This document shows positions 49,495-62,162 of a stretch of DNA of 64,000 nt, piece by piece. A program made the position numbers and the translations under genes. Each line of letters starts with the position of its first letter. The stretch's first letter is position 1. Origin of the DNA: Lasiosphaeris hirsuta (lineage: Eukaryota; Ascomycota; Sordariomycetes; Sordariales; Lasiosphaeriaceae). The stretch is from assembly GCA_030549175.1 (NCBI GenBank), contig JAUKUA010000001.1:2790001-2854000 (forward strand). Reading direction: 5' to 3'. The notes under the pieces were generated by a model. The model was given only the letters and a program-made list of their open reading frames with translations, did no database searches and had not been told where the DNA came from.

Positions 49495-51105
49495 ATGAAC
49501 ATTCATTTAAGACTCGTTGGCGTTCTGCCGCGGTGTCATGGCGCCGTCCAGATACAGGGGAGGATAGCAATGTCACCAGTGGCGGCATCATTTGGAGCGA
49601 TAAGGGGGTTTGACACCTTCAGGCTCTCAACCACAACATCACCAGCAACGCGGCAGCGATCCGGAATTCGATGGCAGCCGGCAATTGGAGAGCAACCTGG
49701 GCTTTCTCTAAGGAGGGCGGCTTCTTCATCAACAGCAAAGTCGAGCTTGAGCTCAAATTCGGCACCAAGCGGGAAAACAATTCCGGGCACAAAGTCAGAA
49801 ACGAGTGCGAGTCCAACGTTGGCGAGAGCTCCAAGACTAGGTGAGCATCACTTCACCTCGACCCAAACGGCAAGCGATTAGAGATTGACTTTCGCGGCGA
49901 CAGCGTTCCCCGAACACTTGGTTATCTACCACGCAGGCACAGGGAGTATGCGATATTTCCTCTTTCACAGCACCCTACCGGCCTATTATCTTTACCAATG
50001 CGCAGGGAAAGGACTCAAGTGAGGCTCTTCGCATGTCAGCATGGCTTGAGACATGGGTTATTTACTTTATCATGTTGCTAACAGCAAGCTCCCTGCCGGA
50101 TGCACTCTGCAGTGTCATCTTCGTGGGGGCGGGCTAGTTTTCTATTTTTTTTTTCTTTCTTGAAGAGCCGGAGGTTGATGTTGATGAGGGGAGAAGATTT
50201 CTCTGGCAAGGGGGGGGGGGGGGGGTTGTAGTATTTTGCTCCTGTTTAGCTCCCTTACACGCAAGATTGCACTTGACAGATTTGTATAGTCAGCTCGGGG
50301 AAGCCGCAGTCCATGTGGCTCCTTCCTGCAGGCAGAGCAAGCTGAGGTCCACGGCTAGGACTTGCTCAGGAGCCCTCGCCTCCCATTGTTCACTTGGATC
50401 GCACTACCCACTCCCGAGTCACATCAAGCTTGTTGCTGCAACCCTCTCGGTCTAGCCTCCTCTGCCAGGGAATATTGTTTGGCAAGAGCATTGAGCTGAC
50501 ATCATTTTCGCGGCAGAAACAACGTTCCTCGCCTGCCTGAAGTTGACAACGATCTTTGTCTTTGTCTTCTTCGGGCTCATTGTAACCCCAAGCTACCTCG
50601 CAGCCAGGGAGCCCGTCCAGAAGACAGCAGCTGGTAAGTACCCAAACCCTGCGACCCGTCCGACCCTGATAACTCAATCATACCACCCTTAGTTGCTCTC
50701 TGCGCTGTTGTGCCTTTCATCTATGTCGCCTACACTACCACCCCCTTCGTGACGGCGATCCACCTGAGCCTGCCGCCATTCGCGCGCACATCGGCCGAAA
50801 TGCTAAAGCGATTCGTTGCCAATGTGCCTCCCACAACCCGCCTTGACATACAATCTATGAGCCTGATCGGCAAGCCGCGCACGAGCTCGACAACAGTTGC
50901 AGACCTGCGGCCGAGCAACAAGCGCTTTGGTATGGTGAATTATGAGCGCGACACGAAAGCCCTCAACAAGGGCCGCAAGTGGTGGCGGTTCCGCGCCGTG
51001 GGGAAGTTTAATGTCCAGAAGGGGAACGAGGGGAACGTCAAGACGGGATGGGTGTGGCAGGAGATTTCCAAGTCCATTGCGAAGAAGGCCGAGAAGAAGC
51101 CATAG
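49495..51105 (+). CDS. Predicted two-span mitochondrial membrane protein
   Basis: Three exons, 49495-49840, 50517-50633 and 50693-51105, give 291 residues (266 if the second in-frame ATG at 49570 is used). Exon 1 is rich in R, S, T and A and nearly free of acidic residues at first, as in a mitochondrial presequence. Two membrane spans follow, at about residues 119-142 (LKLTTIFVFVFFGLIVTPSY) and 156-180 (VALCAVVPFIYVAYTTTPFV). The soluble basic C-terminus includes SLIGKPRTSSTTVADLRPSN and KTGWVWQEISKS. The arrangement recalls TMEM70/TMEM223/Mrx15-type inner-membrane proteins, but I do not recognise the exact family. The first intron is 676 bases, unusually long here, with a GTGAGC donor, a GCTGAC branch site and a 16-G run inside; an extra exon there is possible. 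Confidence 0.65.
50210..50225. repeat. 16-G homopolymer inside the long intron
   Basis: An uninterrupted run of 16 G on the plus (sense) strand, about 290 bases before the acceptor of the 676-base intron. Confidence 0.85.
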
Positions 51106-51305
51106 CGGTGTCCCCAGCCATGTACTTCTGGCGGGTGAGCTAGACTCCCTGCTAAGAGTGCGAACGCATTCACCGAATGTCGGGGAGTGCGGGGGGGGGG
51201 GGCAAAAGCCACTGGTATGTACAATGTATTATCTCGTGCAGTGGTATTAAATGTATCATAGCGCCCGCGTATTATCGTCGTTCTGCAGGTGCAATACCAA
51301 AGTCT

Positions 51306-53087
51306 CTAAACCGCCTGCCCCTGAACTACCCCATACCTGATCAAACCAAGCACGGCACCCAAGATACAAGCTAAGGGCGGACTCACACCGAACCAACATC
51401 CACCGACATAACTCGTTGCCGTCACAACGACCCACCATGGGTCATTCGCCAGACTCGCTCCCTGCTGAAAGCCCTCATCAATATACCCAATCTGCCACAA
51501 CCTATACACAGCCGTGTATATCAATCCAACCGCCGCCGCATTCACACCTCTCAGCCCACTCTTCACCCATCGCCACCTCCTTATCGCGCTCCAGATACCC
51601 ATAGTGCCGTGCACTGTGACCAATCCGGGCACAAAAATACCCAAATAACCCAACACGGCTCCCGCGGCGGCGGGATACCCTCCTCTCACCGCCGTGACCG
51701 CGCCGAGATAAACAGCGAAGTTGAAGTTGGGCCCAGGGAACCCCTGGATCAAGGCGAGACCGATCAGAAAGTCGCGGGGTGTGACCCACCCCTCGGCCAC
51801 GACGTATTCGCGAAGCAGAGGGATGACGACGGGGCCGCCGCCGAAGATGATGGTGCCCGCGAGGTACATGTTCGCGAAGAGCCGGTACAGAAGTGGCGGC
51901 GAGGCGAGCACCCCGCGGAGCGTCATGGTGGCGGCAAAGCTGGCGATGAAAAGGCCGATGATGGCGAGGCCCAGGGGCCAAGTGATGGTGAGGCGGTGCG
52001 ACGGCGGAACGGTTCGCGGGGGGGATGGCGGGGAGGGCAGCGGGTCTGGCTGTGGGCTACCGGTGGTGGTCACGATGGCTCCCCGGTTTGTGATGGGTAG
52101 TCGTTGATGGGCATCAACACCCCTCTTGGTTGAGATTGCGGCTGCCGCCAGACGCGATGGCTCGGTCTCTGGCTCGCGTTGTCTCCCGGGAAGGTCGATG
52201 CCTTCGTCTACCTCGTGTCCACTGTGGCGACGCTGCGTCAACTTGCCACGGAGCCTCTGTGGCAGGCTTACGAGTTGCCTTGCCGGCTTGTGCAACCAGC
52301 CAAAGTCGTAGACGACGGCAATTATTCCGGCGATTAGCATCAGCAGCGGGAAGTACCACAGGGCGTTATACAACATTCCCGCAGCGGCTCCCAGAAACAC
52401 CAAAGACCGTGTTAGCTTATCCGTGATGGCCTTTTCCGCTAATTGCACGGCAGCCAAAGCGATGACGCCGACGGTGGCAGCATTGAGGCCAGAGAGTAAG
52501 GCATAGACGGCACGGGGGAGCGACTCGCCGATGTTAGAGACTCCAATGGCGAGACCCAACATTCCCAGCGCCCCGGGAAGACTATTCAGCATCAGTCTGA
52601 GTTTCAATCTTGGTAAGTATGTTTAGAAAGACTGCGCATACCTCCAGATGAGAAATCCTAGGGCGGCTGGCAAAAAACCATCGTGGATCAAGTTGATGCA
52701 ATAGAGCATCTTGGTGCTACCCGGGCCAGAGAAGGCCTGGCAGACACTGAAAAGCTCTTGGTACTAGCAGACCTTCTGTCAGTTACGCTGCATCTCGAGG
52801 ATATTTGTTGCTTTCGCTCCAGAGACGCCGTACCACTTGCTCGTCGATCCATTGCAGCTTATCAACAAACTTTTCTCGGAACTAAGAGCCCTCATTGCTG
52901 GTCAGTAGCACGGCCATTGTGTTGTGCAGTCACGTAGGAAGGGACGCACAATCTTGAAATGCACCGGTGGTCCGCCAAACGATGTGAACCCAAGATACCA
53001 GTTCTCGCGAATAGTATTCCATAACCTTTTGCCAAAATTCCCCGTAGGCCAGGCGCTCGGCAACATCCATGCTCTCGTTGCGCCCAT
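51306..53087 (-). CDS. CHR-family chromate transporter
   Basis: Four exons, 53087-52950, 52881-52834, 52763-52642 and 52581-51306, give 527 residues. The protein has the two homologous CHR halves of the family. The first half opens with NWYLGFTSFGGPPVHF and includes ELFSVCQAFSGPGSTKM; the second repeats the pattern as GTIIFGGGPVVIPLL and ALIQGFPGPNFNFAVYLG. A hydrophilic loop of about 100 residues, rich in R, P and S, joins them. About ten hydrophobic spans are visible. Family members such as Neurospora CHR-1 move chromate; the natural substrate is uncertain and sulfate-like anions are possible. The 3' end lies 200 bases from the convergent mitochondrial-protein gene, a gap that includes a 12-G run. 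Confidence 0.9.
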
Positions 53088-54159
53088 TGTAACCTATTAA
53101 CCCTTGTCGGCTTTTCGAGTAGCCCACGAGATGGGAGTCTCAGACGGGCTGTTTACTATCATCTACCACTCGATGATTTACAATGGAAGACGTTTGACGC
53201 CTGACAGGACGGAGCCCGGGGTGATCAACTATATATACCATGCACAGACAAGATGCGACACGGCTACGGGGAGCAGGTGAGTATTCCACTCAATGGCCAT
53301 GAATGGGCGGGATGCTGTCAACCCTCGCTTCTCATTCGTCTGTCCCCCAAGCCTTCCTGCAGGCAGGCCCCTTCTTGGCGAGTGATTTTGGGGGAGGGGT
53401 CTGGCTGCAAAAACGTCAAAAGAGAATCAGTCAAGGGACCATATCGGGTAGCAATTATTCACAGTAATAATATAGTTATCCACCAGTATTGTACATTATA
53501 AAAATGGCTTGTAAAAAAAACCCCCCCCCCCAAAAAAAACCAATGCTGCTAGTCTAAATAGTCGATAATATTAACCACAGTTGAATATAAAAAACATTCG
53601 CATTCACCTCACAGAGATGCCGAGCTAAATGGTATCCTCGTCGCATCAAAGTACAACAACAAAAGGACAAGAGCTATACTGTAGCGAAGGCGGGTGCTGC
53701 GCAAGTCCAATTTGTGCAGGACGGCGAGCCTCGAGCCTTCCCCCCCTCCCCCGCCCGCCCTTTCGCCTCCTTCTCTTCCCAAAGACCCATCCTGTTAATA
53801 CAAAGCAATGGAGAAAGATTTTGAGAGCGCCGAGCCACATTGATATATCTGGATCATCAAACGAGCACCATTGAACTCCACCGCAACCCTTGCCTCGGAA
53901 CTAGTGCCGGGAGTCCCAAAAACGCCATGTTAGTAACCATGTATTCCACCGGGCCAAACCGCATGCCAAAGGTTGCCTCTTGATCCCATACCATTCCCAT
54001 GCTTCATACATCCAATCCTTTTTTAAACCATCAACATGATATATATTTTTCTTCCTCCAAATCCGCCGAGAAGAGCCGCCGTGGAGAATAGTTGACGCCA
54101 AGGACCCCATCATCGAGGTCAAAACTCGTCTTACAGGATAGCGGGAGTATGCGCTCCCT
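53088..54159. other. Intergenic: chromate transporter promoter and regulator 3' flank
   Basis: No gene is seen in 1.07 kb. An unusual homopolymer block, A8-C11-A8, lies at 53513-53539. Confidence 0.5.
53513..53539. repeat. A8-C11-A8 homopolymer block
   Basis: Eight A, eleven C and eight A in direct succession, about 430 bases upstream of the chromate transporter start codon. Confidence 0.8.
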
Positions 54160-57100
54160 TCAACGGCGTTTCATCGACATGTGGGAGTCGTAGTCCCAAG
54201 CACGCTTAAGCCCCCCTTCGTACACGCTAGCAACAGATTCTTGCCACATAGCGGGCGTGACGAAATTCGTCGCAAACTGTTGAGCTGGGATGGAATGAGA
54301 GCCGGGCCGTAGTTGCGCCTGGACAGCTTGAAGGTCTTGAATGCCTGCTGTATCCGAAACCACCGAAGAAGCGACGCTCATGGAACCAGCCTGAGCAGTC
54401 ACTGAATGAGGTGAGGCCTGTAACGCAGGTGAGCCAAATGACGTATCCCACTGACTAAAATGAAGGTATTAGCTCCGCATAAACACTTTCCATCTGTACC
54501 CGCATCGACTTACTCAAATATACGGGATGGGTTCCACACTGGCGCGTCCGCCAGGGGTAGCGAAAGCTGCGCACTCGTGGTCTGCGATTGGCTCGAGGCC
54601 ATCATGGCGAGTGACTGTACCTCGGGCGAGTCGCTCTTCATATCCAACGGGCTGGCCGAAACAGGCGGCGAGATAGGGTGGTTTATGTAACTGACTTGCG
54701 AGTGTTGGGCCCGAGGCTCGACATGTTGGCCCAGCGACCCCGGCTGAGCGAGTTCTGGGCGGTATTGTGGCCCAGGCGGGCTCGAATGCGACGAGGAGTG
54801 CGGGCTTCCGTACGGGAAACTTGGCTTCAGGACGAATGACTTTCTGATATCCGCCGAGAAGGCCTCACGGACAGAATCGACTTGCTTTTGCATGTCAGGC
54901 ATGGGCCACGCGCCCATGCATTTCTCTAGAATCCTCATGTGACGGGTAAAGTAGTCCCGGGCTTCTGAGTTCAAGTCCGGGTCCGGTGACGTCAATGCGA
55001 CCTGGGTTTCGGGTCAGATTCTGCATAGTAATTTCATCTTCGAGTGGAGAACGTACCAAGTGCAGCACGATACAGGCAAGCACTGCATATATCGTAAAGT
55101 TGATGCCACGCTGCATGCATTGAAGGCCAGGTAGCCCAAACGAGCCCATGACTGACTCTTGTAGTCTGCAAAGCATCTTGGCCGCGTTATACGACACCAG
55201 CATGTGATGCTTCCACTGCCCGCCTACACTACCCGGCGACATGAAAGCGAGCTGCGGTCGATGAAAGAGGATGACGCTGAGGTAGTAATACGAGTGAAGA
55301 TTCCCAACAAAGGCCGAGGGTAGCCATGGGGGAGACCCGTCCGGAGGATAGCTGACAGCCAAGTCTGCAGGGAGCTCGTTCAACCAAGCATCTAGGGCGG
55401 GGCTTATTTGCACAAAATCAGGATCGATACCCCAATCCTTGTTTTTGTTCTTCTTGAGGCGCCCATAAGCTCTCAACATCCGACTGACGTTGCGGACAAC
55501 CCTGGCAAAGTAGGCAAAATTTCGAGACACGTGGTATTCGGACTCGTTGCCATTCAGTACGGGGCGCGGGACATTGAAGTTGACAGTATCCTCTTCGACC
55601 TGTAAGTCGGTCCGGCCTGTTCAAAGTGAGCGTGCGGTTTAAGACAAAGGGGAATTCTAATGTGTACCTTGGGGGGAACCGATCATAACCTCGACGACAA
55701 ATAGCGACTGCCAGATCCGGCTCTTGAGAAGACATTCCGATGGGCCAGAGCCACAAAATCTCCCCGCCTCATGATCCGCAAGGTGGTCGCCCAAGCCCAA
55801 ATCTTTGGCCATTTGAACGCACTGAACAATACTCATCCATGATCGATAGTAGTAACCCCTTTTCGGCGTCTGCTCCCTCGCCTTGAGAATAATCATAAGG
55901 GCTTGGAGTGTGCTTAGCCTTGGGACGTCCATAAACGAGTCAGCATGGCCTGTGCAAGTTAGCCTCAGTTCTTATTCGTTAAGAAGTGGTCACGAACGTG
56001 TTGCGAGCGCCAGCCATTGTTGACCTTCCCCGGGCTCATCCGCTAGCCGTCCAGCAATTGCGAAGATGGCCTCTAGAACCAACGGGGAAACAGACTCTCT
56101 GTTGTTATGCCATTGCTGATAGAATGTCGGCTTATCTATGACAGGAACATAAGGGTGCGCGTTCGTAAAGTAGAGGTCGAAATAGTGCAAGATTGTGTCA
56201 TCGTCCGGCATCAGCTCCGGCGGAATCCGTATTTTCGAGCCCGGGCCCGCCGTCAGTGGCGGCAAGACACTCCTGTAATCATCCGCATCTTCGACGGCTG
56301 GCTCCTCGTCCCGGGTAGATCGCAGCTTGCTATTCAGATAAGGGGCTAGACACTCGGGTCAGAAACCATATTCATCCCTACCACAGCCGCTCATCTTACC
56401 TGTCCCCGCTTCATTGACCTTTAGGGAGCCCAGAAGATCGGCGAGATCCTGTTGCGCATACTCGGATTGGTAAGTCTCTGGTGAGTCCGGCTGTGATTCG
56501 CGCTGCAGCGGCGGCGTCGGAAACGCATTCTGCGTCGTATATTGGTGGTCGGCAACACCCACGGATGGGTGCACAGTGGTGTACTGGAGGTTTTGCGGTA
56601 CTGTTTGCGGTTCTGTGTACTGTACAGACTGATACAGCGTGGAGGGGTCCTGGTACGACGGTTGGGCGTACATGGATGTGGGTTTCGGTGCATGGTTAAG
56701 AAGCTGTTGCTCTTGCGAGGGCAGCTGCTGTGGGAAGCCGTCCTGCGCATGCTGCGTGTGCGACGAGGTCGGCTCGAACTGGGTGGGTAGAGGCTCGTAG
56801 ACTTGAGGCTCAGTGGCGCCATCATAACCGTTTGGCTTGACACAATGGAGCTTGAGACGGACGCAGGCAGAACATGGCCAGGTGTTCGTCGTGGCAGCAT
56901 CGCACTTAATCTTCCTTCTACGGCAACCCTCACATGCTCTCATCACTAGAAGTTGGCGGGCGAGTCAGTCTTGTTTATTTGGCCCTCGGACCACTCGGGA
57001 AGGGGTCACGATTCAGTCCCATACCCTTCAACCGCTTGTGGCGGTTATGCTCATCGACAAAAACATAATCTGGGAAAAACGGTCAGAACCGGGACAACGG

Positions 57101-57236
57101 CGTCGGGAAGAGGGCCCATGGCAATCGCACTCTTTTGGGTTTCGCGTGGCTGCTGATAGGGTTGCGGCGCGAACGAGAAGGCACCCATCTGCGAGCTCTG
57201 AGGAAGTATACGGCGCACGGTGGGATCGTTCGACAT
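54160..57236 (-). CDS. Zn2Cys6 fungal-type transcription factor
   Basis: Eight exons: 57236-57131, 57069-57025, 56945-56400, 56345-55998, 55949-55668, 55616-55057, 55001-54514 and 54454-54160, giving 889 residues. The two small 5' exons encode a leader ending in YVFVDEHNRHKRLK, which splices onto VMRACEGCRRRKIKC. The zinc cluster is Cys55, 58, 65, 75, 78 and 85 (CX2CX6CX9CX2CX6C). A Q/P/Y-rich linker follows, then the fungal-specific regulatory domain from about residue 260 (HYFDLYFTNAHPYVPVIDKP), with RGYYYRSWMSIVQCVQMAKD in its core. The Ser/Pro-rich C-terminus should be the activation region. It acts in the nucleus; I do not know its targets. Start choice rests on the splice model: the 57236 ATG is the first in frame. 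Confidence 0.88.
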
Positions 57237-60200
57237 TGTGAATTGCGACTTGCACGGGCGCTTGCAGCCTCGCGCGCTGATGACGAGGTGTAAGGGGACT
57301 ACCTCCACATTCAACTCATGGGGTAGACCAGAGTCGATGTCCTCTTGTCTCGACGGCTGGATTGGGACTTTGGGATGGCGTCGCCGGCGTCGAGGTCGGC
57401 GCGCGGGGAGAGGCGCTTTGTCGTCGGAAGGTGCAGCGGCAGCGGCAGCAGCGACCAGCAGAGACAATCGATCATCGGAACAATGTGGATTTAGAGGGGG
57501 GTTTTAGTCAAGGCGGCGGTACGGAACCGATGGCAGGTGGTGTATGTACACCATGTATGTACAGGCTGCTGCTGGCTTGGCTGCTAGTTGGGTACCCCGG
57601 TTTGGCAGAGGGCTAGGTAATAAGCGTCGCCAGGGACTTGGCTTATAAAACGGAGGGGACAACCCTGGCACGACCTAGCCCGATGTCTAGCTTGATCAGG
57701 ATCAGCAAGGACTACCATGAATAGAAGCAGCTTCTGTGCTGTATTCGCATGGTACCTCTGACGACGTATCCGTGCTTCTGACACTCTCTGCAACCCTTAG
57801 GAACACAAGATGATGCAGTAACCTGCTGCCTATGGACGCAGCATGTATTACCGGTAGGAAGAGAGCCCAGTGCAGTGGGCAGGGAGGGGTCAGAAACCGC
57901 CGGGAACCCCCAGAGAGCAGACAGGCCACCAAGCCCTAGGGGTTGCGATGCTCGCAGAATCGCAATGGCCAGGTAGCGTTGCTTGGAAGCTAGGTAGGTG
58001 GACTCGTCCTGTCGTACCTGCACTAGACTACAGACTGCGCGCCTGCCCTTTACCGATTGCCGCCGCCGCTCGCACCTTGCCAGTTATATGTGGTGCGTGC
58101 AAGGGAGGTGATATTATTCGGCCGCCTGTGCAAGGATGAAACGCCAGGATACTGTCAGGGTGTAAAATATCGAAATCGCTGTCATTTTGCGGAGAGGCAG
58201 TGGGATGATGGGCGGGGGAAGGGAATGCTGCGATGTTGCGAACCGAATCGCCGCGCGCGCGCAAAAGGAGCCAAGGCGACCTTGGGAAGCCAAGAGAGAG
58301 CGGGGGAAGGGGTGTGGGTAGCGATGAAAGAGCAAACGGGGGCCACCTGCGCACTTTCACCCTTGTTAACAAACTAGGGACATCCACAAAGCATGAGCCA
58401 AAGCCAAGCCTGGGTCTCGAGGCCACCTGGGTTCGCTGGGTTCGCCGGGTTGGGTTCGCCGGGTTCTGTTTCCCAAAAGTCGGGTCGGCAGAGGCGAAGA
58501 GGCGCAGAGACCAGGAAGAGGCGCAATGCCCTCAAACTGAGACCCCTCCAACCGTTGATGCTGAATTGGAAACAAAAACCCACCCCTTTCCGCTTGCACC
58601 CCCTTTCCTGCCAGTGGCCGTCGCCCAGGATAATCGGGCGATAGACAATGGAACAATACACTCGGAGAATTAGGATGCTAACGGCCCTATTTCAGCCCTT
58701 CCGCCCACGGCACTCATTCCACGGCGCGGGTGGTTGGCAGCTGGGCATCCTGTACCACCAATGTAGGACCTGGGGGCCCGGCGCCGCAGGGAGCACAGTC
58801 AGTGCTCCGGTGCTTGAGGTAGCATCAGTCCGCCGAGGGGAGGACCGGTAAAAGAGAGGGGACTTGACTGGGAGGGTGGCAGTATCTAGGTGACATCACT
58901 CAGACTTGTGTGCAATTGCATCGCGTTCCATCGAACCCAGCAACGTGGGGAGAGACGCTTATTACGTGCCGCTTGTCCACTTATGGCAGCGGGAATCTGC
59001 GGTGTAATACACATCGTTAATGCATGGAAATTTGGCCTTTGACTTCGCTCCATCTCCTCGATATTTCTCACTGCGCAACGCAAAGGATGAACTTTGAACC
59101 CGTCCAGCGGGGGTGGGTATCTGGGCCTCCAGCCCACCGGCTTGATAGCCAAAAGAACTCGTGAAACTAGCTGGAGTAAAGGAGCTGGACTACCCACAGC
59201 TAGCCTCCACAGCCCACTCGATGCGCTGTGCTGAGCTGCAGGTCAAGGCTCGGCAATGTGAACCACCTTGTCTTCCAGCAACTGTCAGAAGGCAGGATAG
59301 AGCGCTAGGACAGGGCGCATACTAACGGCGGTTTTCATGCCCTTGACGAATGAGAACTGCAGCGGCCCTCGCTCAAGGAGCCGGCTGACTAAAGAGATAA
59401 AGTAGCAGCTGGATATCATGATGCTAGAACTATGGCGAGCGCCATAACGAGCAGTGTCAAGCACTGTCGACCAGTGTTGACCAGTACCCACGCCACGGCG
59501 AAACAATGGAAGGGCGAGACGCGTATCATAACCAAGGCTCGCTTCCCATTGTCCCAGAGGTTTGCTAGTCGACGGCCTGCCGTTTCTTCCCGATGTTTCG
59601 ACGATCTTGGATCGGGTCTTGAAGCCCAGGTTTAGGGTTTGCCTATTCAAGATCGACCTTGCGTGGCCATCCCACCTCACCTCACGGCCGGTTCCTTGAT
59701 GCAACACACTGCTTTCCACCAACACGTGTCCAGGCTGGGGATGCCCCTTCGGCTGGCTGGACGGGACCTATCACCGACGCAGGCGAGGCATGATGGTAGA
59801 AAGAGCACGAAAGAGGAGAAATTGAGATTCAAAATCCGCTGGTGCCTTTGGTCAGCGTCCAAACGCCACAAATCAACCACCAACGCCTCCAACCAGGATG
59901 ACCCGGGCCATTCACATGCCCGAGACGAGGGGCGCCCTGAGAGAGGGTGTGAGGCAGAGTGGGGCCATGGCTCCCAAGTCGAAATGTGCCGAGGAGAAAA
60001 ACCCGCACGTTTGCGCAAGAGGCCTGTGATGCCGTATGGTGTGGATAGAGGAGTGGAGTATGGTCAACATAATTGTGCCGCGCACGCGGCTTCTACACGC
60101 GCAGTGATAAACGACGTTCTCTACTACGATATTGGGGGGGGTGGGGGGGTGAGTTATTGCCAGACTTATGTACAGGTTCTGTAGGTTAACCCTGGACAAG

Positions 60201-61356
60201 CCATGCGACATTGATTCAGACCAAGCGAAGCGAGGCAAGGCTGTTGATGCCACTTCAACTCATGGGCCAGCACAATCCTGCGTGACCCAGTGTACGACGT
60301 AGTAGAGCTGAGCTGAGCTGAGCTGTGTTCTGCAGATCCCCATGCACGACATGCCAGAAGAAGCAAGCAATGAAAGAAGGGACTAAAATCGACAAGACAA
60401 CCTGGCAGGACAGGTGGCCGACTGCGCGGAACGGATCTGTATTGGCAACAGTCAATGACAACGTTATTGAAACGCTAGGAGGCAGGCGCATGGCGGTAAA
60501 CTTAAGGTTGATGGCTGCGAGTGCCGAATCGCCATCTTTCTGTTGTTGACGCACATTCCAGTCCGGTTGTAGAAGCATCCCCGAGCGCAAAGGCTGCGTG
60601 CGTCATGCCGCCTTGAATCGTGGGGAGGCTCGGGAGCGCGAGCGAAAGCGACGGGATTCACGGGAACAAAGCAACGCCAAGCCCAATTCTGATATTCCAT
60701 CTAGCTTCGACGCAGGGGCCAGGGAAGACCTAGACAGGCTCCTAAGCCCCCACAGGGGGGGGACACCAGAATCCATCTTGAACCATTTCCAACGCATGAA
60801 GAGGGTAATAATCGTCGCCATTACTATTGAATACTGGGGCTTCTGGAAGATGACGCCATGGCCTCGTATTCAGGGATTAGAAAATTCCGTATCAATTCAT
60901 GGAACCTCGCAGTCGAGTGCCATTGAGGCTTGAGTGCCCAGATACCTATTGTAGAAGATGGATGGAAGCTGACGAACAATTCGAGGAATATTTCAGCGAA
61001 GAATGGCAGGACCTGCCTAAAACATAGACCGAGTGGCCTATTCGGTAGGTTTCACCGTCGCTCAAAGTATTTAGGTAGATAGTGGGGGTCCACGTAGCGT
61101 CGGATTCAGTGCAGACGGTGCGCCATCGAAGGTCTGGGCTTTGAAGCCAGCTTGCCAGCCCCCACCTGTCATCACGTGGTGTACACCTCTATCCGTCCCC
61201 TCCTCACTAGTGACGGTTCCAATTGCATCAATCAATCGGCACAGAGAAACTCGAGCCCGAATCCACGCCTCTGCTACTCCATCCCTTATCTCGCTCTCAA
61301 CCGAGAAGCGAACGGCCAAGCAGCGCACATAGACCAACCAGTCTCCCCGCATCAAG
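57237..61356. promoter_or_regulatory. Long divergent region, Zn2Cys6 regulator / CIA2
   Basis: These 4.1 kb between two divergent starts hold no convincing gene. A repeat of GGGTTCGCYG-like units lies at 58429-58475. The last 200 bases before CIA2 have no ATG and look like a leader. The length is in keeping with a regulator gene having an extended promoter. Confidence 0.45.
58429..58475. repeat. GGGTTCGC(C/T)G tandem repeat
   Basis: Three to four imperfect copies of a 10-base GGGTTCGCYG unit lie in the divergent intergenic region. The repeated GGTTCG resembles a tRNA B box but no tRNA fold surrounds it. Confidence 0.65.
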
Positions 61357-62162
61357 ATGCAGAAGTCCGACCTAGACAACGAAAACCCAACCATCCTCAA
61401 TGTCTCGCAACTGCCCAGCAGAGAACAAAAGAAAGCCATCGCGAGGCATGGGCCAGACTCCAGCTATGACCACCTCCTCTTCTCCAGATACCACTCGTCA
61501 GACGCCTCGTCAGTTCTAGAGGATGATGAGGAATACGAGGATGTATTTGATGATGCCCTTGACCAGCAAGAAATATATGGTATGTCCCATGCACACTCAA
61601 ATCCCCCGCCATATTTCCCCGTGTCTTGGCGGCTTTCTCAGCATCGAAATGCGAGTCAACGATAGAAGACGACCAAAAAACGGCCGTCTGCGCGAGATAT
61701 TCGAACTGATGTTTCACGCTTCCCGCCTTTTTCAGGGGATAAAGCTATTTTTGTCAAGCCTGGGGAGGATCAGACGGCTGACGTCTCACAGACCTGATCT
61801 CGACCGTGTCGGACCCTGAACATCCTCATACCCTAGGAGAGTTGAACGTCGTCAGGCTCCCGGACATTCACCTCACCCCTCCCCAGGGCGACCCCAGGGG
61901 GCTAGCCACGGTTCTGGTAGAGCTCACACCGACCATCAACCACTGCTCGCTGGCAACCATTATTGGTCTTGCAGTGCGCTTCAGGTTAGAGCAAGCACTA
62001 CCGCCAAACTACCGCATTGACGTCAGGATGAAGGAGGGCACACATGCTCAAGATGAACAGGTCAACAAACAGCTCGCTGACAAGGAGAGAGTCGCTGCCG
62101 CTCTTGAAAATGACTCCCTCCAGAGTGTAGTCAACACGATGCTTAAGACATGCGTAGTATGA
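61357..62162 (+). CDS. CIA2: Cytosolic Fe-S assembly protein Cia2 (MIP18/FAM96 family)
   Basis: Two exons, 61357-61579 and 61792-62162, give 197 residues. The MIP18/DUF59 domain starts near residue 75 (LISTVSDPEHPHTLGELNVV). It contains the diagnostic PTINHCSLATIIGLAVRFRL segment with the conserved reactive cysteine (Cys126) and ends with DVRMKEGTHAQDEQVNKQLA. The N-terminal third is acidic and poorly conserved (DDEEYEDVFDD). By family knowledge Cia2 joins Cia1 and Met18/MMS19 in the targeting complex that hands Fe-S clusters to cytosolic and nuclear enzymes such as DNA polymerases and helicases. The splice is supported by the frame: exon 1 ends in a split Asp codon that leads directly into the domain. 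Confidence 0.93.

Noticed and set aside
57237..57467. Open N-terminal extension of the Zn2Cys6 regulator
   Set aside because: It contains no in-frame ATG; its apparent start is TTG, and 57236 is the first ATG in frame.
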